DNA from: Halanaerobium saccharolyticum
Lineage (GTDB): Bacteria; Bacillota; Halanaerobiia; Halanaerobiales; Halanaerobiaceae
NCBI RefSeq assembly: GCF_003053565.1
Contig: NZ_QAXS01000002.1
Location: 1-64,000, forward strand
Reading direction: 5' to 3'
Length of the DNA stretch: 64,000 nt
In this document: piece after piece, positions 57,959 through 64,000 of the stretch
How positions within the stretch are numbered: the first letter of the stretch is position 1
How the letters are laid out: each line of letters opens with the position of its first letter
Notes under the pieces: model-generated
What the model saw: only the letters and a program-made list of their open reading frames with translations
Told to the model about the DNA's origin: nothing
Databases searched by the model: none
Translations under genes and position numbers: made by a program

Positions 57959-59831
57959 AATACTAAGAGTAGTTATTCTTATGATTTTTATTATTTTATT
58001 GTCGAGGGCTGCTTATCTTCAGATGGCACGGGGAGATTATTACTATGAACTTTCAGAAGGTAATCGGATTTCCGTTAGACCAATAAATGCCCCCCGCGGT
58101 AGAATTTATGACAGGCGGGGAGAGATTATAGTTTCTAACAGGCTTACTTATAATTTGTATCTGATGCAGAATGAAATTCCACCAGATAGATCAGCAGAAG
58201 AAATTTTAAATCAGCTGGCAGAACTAAGCAGTCTGGCTGAATCTCGTCTGGTCTCAAATTATAACAGTGCAGAACCTAAATCAGCGATAGATCCAATACT
58301 TCTTGCGCGTCATTTAAGCAAAGAAGATATGGTAATTATAGCAGAAAACAAAGATATCTTATCCGGACTGCTTGTCAAAGAGTCTTCAATGCGGGATTAT
58401 ATTTATCCTGCAGAACTTGTTCATACTACAGGTTATATAGGTGAGATCAATGAAGAGGAACTGGTTTCATATAATGAAGCCGGCTATAATTATCGTGGTG
58501 GTGATTTTGTTGGTAAAAGTGGACTGGAAAGAGAATATGAATTTTATTTAAATGGTGAACGCGGAGCTGAGCAGATAGAGGTTAACAGTAGAGGAGAAAA
58601 AATAAAGACTATCGGAATTAAAAAACCTGAGCCGGGCAGTGATCTGATTTTAAATATTGATTTTTCACTGCAGAGTGCTGTCGAAAAACTGCTGGCTGAA
58701 AATTATCAGAACTTAAGAGAAAAGGCAGAAGAAGATGAGGATTTATCAATGCCGACCGGTATTTCAGCTGTAGTAATGGATATTGATACAGGCGGTATTT
58801 TAAGCAGTGTCAGTTTGCCAGATTACAGTTTAAATTTATTTGCAAAGGGGATCAGCAGCAGTGACTATCAGGAACTGGTTAATGACCCTTTACGGCCAAT
58901 GCTTGATAGAAATATAATGACAGCTGTACCTCCTGGTTCTATATTCAAACTGGTAACCGGGACAGCAGCAATGGAAGAACTGGGTGTTAGGGCCAGTACC
59001 AGTTTTTATGATTCCAATGGTACTTTTTCTATTCCAAACTGGTCACGACCCTTTAGAAACTGGAATCCGGTAGGTGAGGGAAAACTGGATTTTGTTAAGG
59101 CAATTGCTCGTTCCAACAATGTAGTTTTTTACGAGCTTGGCTATGAATTATATAAAGAATATAATGGCGATAAACTGGCAGAATATGCCCGAAAGTATGG
59201 ACTGGGCAGCAAAACAGGTATAGATCTTCCTTCAGAAAAAAAGGGGCTGGTCCCTGATGACCAGTGGAAGAGAAAGCAGCTTAACACAGGCTGGTATCCA
59301 GGAGATTCAGTCAACCTATCAATTGGCCAGGGCAGCCTGCTGACAACACCGGTTCAAATCGTCAGTTTAATTTCTACTATCGCGGCTGATGGATTGGGAT
59401 ATAAGCCTCAGATAGTTAACAAAATTAGAAATGCTGATGGTCAAATAGAAAAAGAATTTGACCCGGAGATTAATATTGATTTAAGAGATCAAATTGACAG
59501 CAGTGTATTTGTGGCTATCAAAGAAGGAATGCATGATGTAATCAATAAAAGTTATGGTACAGCCTCCAGACATTTTAATGATTTTCCACTGACTGCTGCC
59601 GGTAAAACCGGTACAGCTCAGACAGGAGGGGCCAACCACGCCTGGTTTGGCGGGTTTGTTCCCTATGATAACCCTCAGATAGCTGTAGTGGTATTTATAG
59701 AAAATGGGGAATCCAGTGCTTTTTCTGTACCTATAGCTAGAGAAATTATGGAGTATTATTTTGGTTTCAAAAATCACCATAATAATCGAAAAAAGATTTA
59801 TTATTATCAGGAGGAAAAAGCTAACGGCTGA
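57945..59831 (+). CDS. mrdA: Penicillin-binding protein 2 (class B transpeptidase)
   Basis: The elongation-specific cross-linking enzyme, 628 residues. N-terminal TM helix (residues ~6-25), dimerisation domain with PRGRIYDRRGEIIVSNRLTYNLY, then the transpeptidase domain: active-site SxxK in PPGSIFKLVTG, SxN in ARSNNVVFYEL and KTG in AGKTGTAQTGG. It works with RodA (61653) and MreBCD. GTG 57945 has GGAGG upstream. Confidence 0.95.
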   Translation: MDRHKILRVVILMIFIILLSRAAYLQMARGDYYYELSEGNRISVRPINAPRGRIYDRRGEIIVSNRLTYNLYLMQNEIPPDRSAEEILNQLAELSSLAESRLVSNYNSAEPKSAIDPILLARHLSKEDMVIIAENKDILSGLLVKESSMRDYIYPAELVHTTGYIGEINEEELVSYNEAGYNYRGGDFVGKSGLEREYEFYLNGERGAEQIEVNSRGEKIKTIGIKKPEPGSDLILNIDFSLQSAVEKLLAENYQNLREKAEEDEDLSMPTGISAVVMDIDTGGILSSVSLPDYSLNLFAKGISSSDYQELVNDPLRPMLDRNIMTAVPPGSIFKLVTGTAAMEELGVRASTSFYDSNGTFSIPNWSRPFRNWNPVGEGKLDFVKAIARSNNVVFYELGYELYKEYNGDKLAEYARKYGLGSKTGIDLPSEKKGLVPDDQWKRKQLNTGWYPGDSVNLSIGQGSLLTTPVQIVSLISTIAADGLGYKPQIVNKIRNADGQIEKEFDPEINIDLRDQIDSSVFVAIKEGMHDVINKSYGTASRHFNDFPLTAAGKTGTAQTGGANHAWFGGFVPYDNPQIAVVVFIENGESSAFSVPIAREIMEYYFGFKNHHNNRKKIYYYQEEKANG

Positions 59832-59937
59832 TTAACTTTATAAAGATCCTTAATTAGTCAGTATTTTTACAGTTCAGGCAGGACTTTGAACTTAATTAAA
59901 GAATATATTAAAAAGTGTTTAACTGAGGAGAGATCTT

Positions 59938-60543
59938 ATGGCTTCTGTATTTTCATTTCAGGCAGTTTCAGATGGTATAGTAATGAATTTTCGTGATGGC
60001 AGTACCTTTGGTAATATCAAAAAGGCTGTCAGTCTTCATGCAGCTGAAGCGTCTGACTTTTTTACAGGTGTTAATCTGTATTTAAACTTAAGTGGACTGG
60101 AATTGGCATATGAACAGCTGGAAGAATTGATGGAAATAGTAAAGAATTATAATCAGGTTAATAAAATTTATTTTACAGCTCGCAAAATTGAAACTGAAGA
60201 AAAGATGGATGCCCAGCAATCAGATGCTGTAATTATTAACAGAACCCTGAGATCTGGACAGAGGGTCAAGCATCAGGCCAATGTTGTGATTGTTGGTGAT
60301 GTTAACCCCGGAGCTGAAGTTATAGCGGGTGGAGACATTATTGTTTTTGGAAGACTGAGGGGTGTGGTTCATGCAGGTGCAGGCGGCAGCAAAGATTCTC
60401 AGGTTGCAGCTTTAAAATTGAACCCAACCCAGTTAAGAATTGCGTCCTTAATTGCTCGTTCACCTGATGATAGTGATAGTTCAAAACTTCAGGCAGAAAG
60501 AGCATTTATAGAAGATGATCAAATTATGGTTGAGAAAATTTAG
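59938..60543 (+). CDS. minC: Septum site-determining protein MinC
   Basis: An inhibitor of FtsZ ring assembly near the poles, 201 residues, with an N-terminal domain and a C-terminal beta-helix domain (SGQRVKHQANVVIVGDVNPGAEVIAGGDIIVFGRLRGVVHAGAGG). MinD recruits it to the membrane through that domain. It lies 107 bases after PBP2 and is followed by minD and minE, so all three Min components are present. Confidence 0.95.
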   Translation: MASVFSFQAVSDGIVMNFRDGSTFGNIKKAVSLHAAEASDFFTGVNLYLNLSGLELAYEQLEELMEIVKNYNQVNKIYFTARKIETEEKMDAQQSDAVIINRTLRSGQRVKHQANVVIVGDVNPGAEVIAGGDIIVFGRLRGVVHAGAGGSKDSQVAALKLNPTQLRIASLIARSPDDSDSSKLQAERAFIEDDQIMVEKI

Positions 60544-60566
60544 AATAAACCCAGGGGGGATGAAAT

Positions 60567-61361
60567 TTGGCAGGCAAAACAATTGTTATTACTTCAGGTA
60601 AAGGTGGAGTAGGAAAAACTACTTCTTCAGCAAATATTGGTACTGCCCTGGCAATGCAGGGGAATAAAGTGTGCTTAATAGATGCTGATATTGGTCTTAG
60701 AAATTTGGATGTTGTTATGGGATTGGAAAATAGAATAGTTTATGATATTGTTGATGTTGTTGAAAGCAACTGTCGGCTGGAGCAGGCTATGATCAGAGAT
60801 AAGCGTTATGATGGTCTTTATTTACTACCAGCTGCACAGACAAGAGATAAAACTTCTGTAACTCCTTTTCAGATGAAGGAGCTTATTGAAAAATTAAAAG
60901 AAGATATGGATTTTATTGTTGTTGACTCACCAGCGGGAATCGAGCAGGGTTTTAAAAATGCAATTGCTGGTGCAGACAGAGCAATTATTGTTACTACACC
61001 CGAAATTTCTGCTGTCCGTGATGCTGACCGGATTATTGGTCTGCTGGAAGCAGAAGGTCTGCGTGATCCAGAAGTTATTATCAACAGGATTAGAGCAGAT
61101 ATGGTTGACCGCGGAGACATGATGGGTATTGATGATATGATAGAGATACTGGCTATTGATTTAATAGGTATTGTTCCGGAAGATGAAGGTATTGTAGTTT
61201 CTACTAATAAAGGTGAACCGATTGCCTTAAATGATAATGCTAAAGCAGGTCAGGCTTACCGCAATATTGCCCGCAGAATTATGGGTGAAGATCTGCCGAT
61301 GATGCCGTTAGAAAAAGATAGTTTTATAACCAGATTCAAAAAATTAGTTGGTTTATCTTAA
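60567..61361 (+). CDS. minD: Septum site-determining ATPase MinD
   Basis: A 264-residue deviant Walker A ATPase (TSGKGGVGKTTSSANIG) that dimerises on the membrane with ATP and recruits MinC; MinE stimulates its hydrolysis. The C-terminal amphipathic targeting helix FITRFKKLVGLS is present. Switch motif: VVDSPAGIEQGF. Start TTG 60567 follows AGGGGGGA. It is followed by an unusual minE start. Confidence 0.97.
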   Translation: MAGKTIVITSGKGGVGKTTSSANIGTALAMQGNKVCLIDADIGLRNLDVVMGLENRIVYDIVDVVESNCRLEQAMIRDKRYDGLYLLPAAQTRDKTSVTPFQMKELIEKLKEDMDFIVVDSPAGIEQGFKNAIAGADRAIIVTTPEISAVRDADRIIGLLEAEGLRDPEVIINRIRADMVDRGDMMGIDDMIEILAIDLIGIVPEDEGIVVSTNKGEPIALNDNAKAGQAYRNIARRIMGEDLPMMPLEKDSFITRFKKLVGLS

Positions 61362-61379
61362 TATAAGGGGGGGAGTAAA

Positions 61380-61637
61380 ATCGATATATTAAAGTGGCTC
61401 GGTTTGAAAAGTGATGACAAAAAGAGTAAGAGTGTAGCAAAGGAAAGACTGCAGTTTGTTCTTGTTCAGGATAGAGTGAAATTGACTCCAGATGAAATGG
61501 ATGCAATGCGTGATGAATTAATAGGTGTTTTGAGTAAATATATAGATGTTGATTCTCAAAAGATTGAAATGGATGTTAAACGAGAGGACGATATGACTGC
61601 CTTAGTTGCAAATTTCCCCCTCAAGGGTTCAAAATAG
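61380..61637 (+). CDS. minE: Cell division topological specificity factor MinE (apparent ATC start)
   Basis: Stimulates MinD ATPase to drive pole-to-pole oscillation. From ATC 61380 the reading is (M)DILKWLGLKSDDKK..., matching the conserved amphipathic membrane-targeting N-terminus of MinE; the MinD-contact segment ERLQFVLVQDR and the C-terminal dimer domain follow. Between the minD stop and this ATC the same frame has no ATG, GTG or TTG. The first standard start, TTG 61404, would remove the targeting helix. GGGGGGAG lies 4-5 bases before ATC, ideal spacing. I therefore infer a non-canonical AUC start, giving 85 residues. Confidence 0.8.
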   Translation: MDILKWLGLKSDDKKSKSVAKERLQFVLVQDRVKLTPDEMDAMRDELIGVLSKYIDVDSQKIEMDVKREDDMTALVANFPLKGSK

Positions 61638-61652
61638 AGGGGTTGTTCCAAT

Positions 61653-62792
61653 ATGTACTGGAATAAAAAATTCCTGCGTTATTTAAATTTTAATGTACCA
61701 TTTGCTGTGATTCTGTTAATTATTATTGGTTTTGTCAGCATTAGTTCTGCTGTCGAAATCAATCAGGTAGACAGTGGTGCTTTAAGGTTTTTACAAAAAC
61801 AGGCAGTCTCAGTTGTACTGGGACTGCTGGTTGTTTTTATTCTGCAGGCTTTTGATTATAAAATTTTTAAAGAATATGCAGCAGTTATTTATGTTTCAAT
61901 GCTTTTGATGCTGACAGCAACTATATTTTTGGGTCAGGGTGTTGCCGGCGGGGCACACTGGATCAGTATTGGTGCCTTTAACCTGCAGACTTCAGAATTA
62001 TCTAAAATTATGTTGATTTTAGTTCTGGCAGCAGTAATTGACAATAATTCTGATGATATGGGCTATTTAAAGGGGATGTTTTTGCCTTCGATAATTGCCT
62101 TTATTCCCTTTGTGCTGGTTATTTTACAAAATGATCTGGGGACTGCCCTGGTTTTATTTTTTATTTATTTAGTAATGCTTTTTGCTGGCGGCGGTAATTT
62201 TAAATATATGGCGGCAGTTTTTGGTGGTGGTTTTCTTTTACTGGTACTTATAATAACGGCTCATGTTGTGCTTGATACACCACTACCATTTTTAAAAGAG
62301 TATCAGTTAAATAGATTAATAGTGTTTATAAATCCCAATATTGACCCCCACGGCAGCGGCTATAATATCATTCAGTCGATAATTGCCCTTGGTTCAGGCA
62401 GAACTTTTGGTAAGGGTCTTTTTGCAGGCACTCAAAATCAGCTTAATTTTCTGCCGGAAAAACATACTGACTTTATATTTTCAGTAATTGGGGAAGAATT
62501 TGGATTTTTAGGTTCAGCAGTTGTAATACTTTTATTTTTATATTTACTCTGGCAGTTTTTAAATATAGCAGAAAATGCCAGGGACCGCTATGGCTATCTG
62601 GTTGTGATTGGGGTAATGGCAATGTTTTTATTTCATGTCTTAGAAAATATCGGCATGACAATGGGAATTATGCCGATTACGGGTATTCCCCTGCCTTTTA
62701 TCAGTTACGGGGGAACATTTATGCTGACCTCACTGACTGCAGTGGCAATAGTAATAAATATAAACTTAAGAAAAAATAAATTGATGTTTTAA
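61653..62792 (+). CDS. rodA: FtsW/RodA/SpoVE family peptidoglycan polymerase (RodA)
   Basis: A SEDS glycosyltransferase that polymerises lipid II for cell elongation, 379 residues with about ten TM helices. Family motifs: GAHWISIGAFNLQTSELSKI and YNIIQSIIALGSGRTFGKGLFAGTQNQLNFLPEKHTDFIFSVIGEEFGF, with the end GIPLPFISYGGTFMLTSLTAVAIVININLR. Partner of PBP2 at 57945, in the same gene group. It follows minE by 15 bases. The catalytic Asp region (EKHTDFIFS) is present. Confidence 0.95.
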   Translation: MYWNKKFLRYLNFNVPFAVILLIIIGFVSISSAVEINQVDSGALRFLQKQAVSVVLGLLVVFILQAFDYKIFKEYAAVIYVSMLLMLTATIFLGQGVAGGAHWISIGAFNLQTSELSKIMLILVLAAVIDNNSDDMGYLKGMFLPSIIAFIPFVLVILQNDLGTALVLFFIYLVMLFAGGGNFKYMAAVFGGGFLLLVLIITAHVVLDTPLPFLKEYQLNRLIVFINPNIDPHGSGYNIIQSIIALGSGRTFGKGLFAGTQNQLNFLPEKHTDFIFSVIGEEFGFLGSAVVILLFLYLLWQFLNIAENARDRYGYLVVIGVMAMFLFHVLENIGMTMGIMPITGIPLPFISYGGTFMLTSLTAVAIVININLRKNKLMF

Positions 62793-62808
62793 ATTATGAG
62801 GTGGTTTT

Positions 62809-64000
62809 TTGCAGTATAAGAAAAAAATTATAGAAAATTTATATAAAATTTCCAGTCCGGAGCGCTATACTGGTAATGAATGGAATTCTATTCAAAAGGA
62901 CTGGCAGCCGGAGAGCCTAAAAGTGGCTCTGGCCTTTCCCGATGTATATGAAATCGGTATGTCACATCTGGGCCTGAAGATTTTATACCATTTAATCAAC
63001 CGAGAAGAGAATATGCTGGCGGAGAGGGTTTATGCTCCCTGGCAGGACATGGAAGATTTAATGAAAGAAGAAGAGATTCCACTTTATACTCTGGAGTCTT
63101 ATCATGAAATTAAAGATTTTGATATTTTAGGTTTTACCCTGCAGTACGAAATGAGCTACACCAATATTTTAAATATGCTTGACTTAAGCGGTCTTTCTAT
63201 TTATGCTGACGAGAGAGCAGAAGAAGATCCACTGGTAATTGCCGGCGGCTCAACTGTATTTAACTCTGAACCAATAGCAGAGTTTATTGACCTCTTTTTT
63301 GTAGGAGAGGCAGAAGCTTTTATTGTTGAACTCTTAAATAAATATAAAGATCTAAAGGCTCAGGGATTAAAAAAAGATGAGATTCTAAAGAAGCTAAATA
63401 AAATGCCCGGAGTTTATGTTCCTTCACTCTACAGTGAGGAATATGGTGAGCAGGGTGAGATTTTAGCTTTAAACTCAGCCCCGGGTGAAAAAGATAGGGT
63501 TAAAAAACAGGTAGTTCAGAATTTGGATCAGGCTTTTTACCCCACAGATTTTATAGTTCCCTACCGCGATACAGTGCACGAAAGAGTTGTTTTAGAAATT
63601 TCGCGCGGCTGTACCAGAAGCTGCCGGTTCTGTGCTGCTGGAATGGCCTACAGGCCGGTAAGAGAAAGAAGTGTTGAGCGCTTAATGGAATTGGCTGAGA
63701 AAGCTTTAAAGTCAACAGGTTATGATGAGATTTCTTTAACTTCTCTCAGTACAGTCGATTATACTGAGGCCAAAAAACTGGTGCAGCAGATGACAGAAAG
63801 ATTTAGTGACAAAATGATCAGTGTTTCTTTATCTTCACTGCGGGTCGACAAATTTTCTGTTGAACTGGCCGAAGAAGTCAACAAAGTTCGTAAAACCGGT
63901 TTAACCTTTGCACCTGAGGCAGGGACACAGCGCTTAAGAGATGTGATCAATAAAAATATCAGTGAAGAGGATATCTACAGTGCAGCCCGCTCTGCTTTTG
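62809..64000 (+). CDS. TIGR03960-type B12-binding/radical SAM protein (cut by window end)
   Basis: Partial: about 397 codons, open to the window end. Residues ~30-170 form the B12-binding-like domain (VALAFPDVYEIGMSHLGLKILYHLIN). A radical SAM cluster is then clear: EISRGCTRSCRFCAAGMAYRPVRERS. The family is commonly found near mreB, rodA, rplU and ribonuclease G genes, and its substrate is unknown. Start TTG 62809 has GAGGTGG 4 bases upstream. It probably belongs to the same transcript as rodA. Confidence 0.9.
   Translation, partial: MQYKKKIIENLYKISSPERYTGNEWNSIQKDWQPESLKVALAFPDVYEIGMSHLGLKILYHLINREENMLAERVYAPWQDMEDLMKEEEIPLYTLESYHEIKDFDILGFTLQYEMSYTNILNMLDLSGLSIYADERAEEDPLVIAGGSTVFNSEPIAEFIDLFFVGEAEAFIVELLNKYKDLKAQGLKKDEILKKLNKMPGVYVPSLYSEEYGEQGEILALNSAPGEKDRVKKQVVQNLDQAFYPTDFIVPYRDTVHERVVLEISRGCTRSCRFCAAGMAYRPVRERSVERLMELAEKALKSTGYDEISLTSLSTVDYTEAKKLVQQMTERFSDKMISVSLSSLRVDKFSVELAEEVNKVRKTGLTFAPEAGTQRLRDVINKNISEEDIYSAARSAF

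Overview
The window is a continuous, gene-dense stretch of a low-GC bacterial chromosome. The gene content and style suggest an anaerobic Firmicute of the Halanaerobiales (Halanaerobium-like). This is inference from protein families: a complete Rnf complex, bacteriohemerythrin, a GH65 phosphorylase, a valS T-box leader, maf-radC-mreBCD-min-rodA order, and envelope proteins (paired M16 peptidases, a Spy-like protein) that fit a diderm Firmicute. No rRNA, tRNA, prophage, CRISPR array or intact transposase was seen. Most genes are on the + strand, in short operons closed by clear intrinsic terminators.

Layout. 0.1-5 kb: site-2 protease with CBS domains, DUF2177 protein, Spy-like protein, a secreted repeat protein (-), hemerythrin-CheX pair, small membrane protein. 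5.2-8.6 kb: a polyferredoxin/flavin-reductase fusion, then a FliK-like/FlhB-like pair (-). 8.8-16.9 kb: housekeeping and hypothetical genes, including rpiA, a permease split into two half-genes (-), an HD-GYP protein and a LysM-M23 peptidase. 17-19.7 kb: metal P-type ATPase plus ArsR/CadC-like sensor behind a consensus promoter and operator. 19.8-33 kb: molybdenum-cofactor genes (mobA, two moeA including a PBP-domain fusion, moaA, moaC, mog/moaB, a MOSC protein, a MobB-like protein), interrupted by an M16 peptidase pair and T-box-valS. 33-36.5 kb: fabH-fabD-fabF. 36.7-47.8 kb: carbamate kinase, a LacI regulator with a perfect operator, a P-loop/Asp23-like protein, GH65 phosphorylase, DMT transporter, transketolase, folC and a SPOR protein. 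47.9-54 kb: rnfCDGEAB followed by NusG-II and Gx-transporter genes. 54-64 kb: maf, radC, mreBCD, PBP2, minCDE, rodA and the start of a TIGR03960 radical SAM gene cut by the window end.

How the genes work together. Rnf couples ferredoxin and NAD to an ion gradient. The Moco block supplies cofactor for molybdo- or tungstoenzymes encoded elsewhere. rpiA and tkt serve the non-oxidative pentose phosphate pathway. The last 10 kb is a cell-shape and division module. The most unusual points are a minE whose conserved N-terminus requires an AUC start, a probable CUG start on a phospholipase-like gene, three related long extragenic palindromes, a fab cluster without fabG and acpP, several domain fusions, and a permease split into paralogous halves behind a tiny translationally coupled leader ORF. 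I found no clear new defence or mobile system. The novelty is at the level of single genes and signals.
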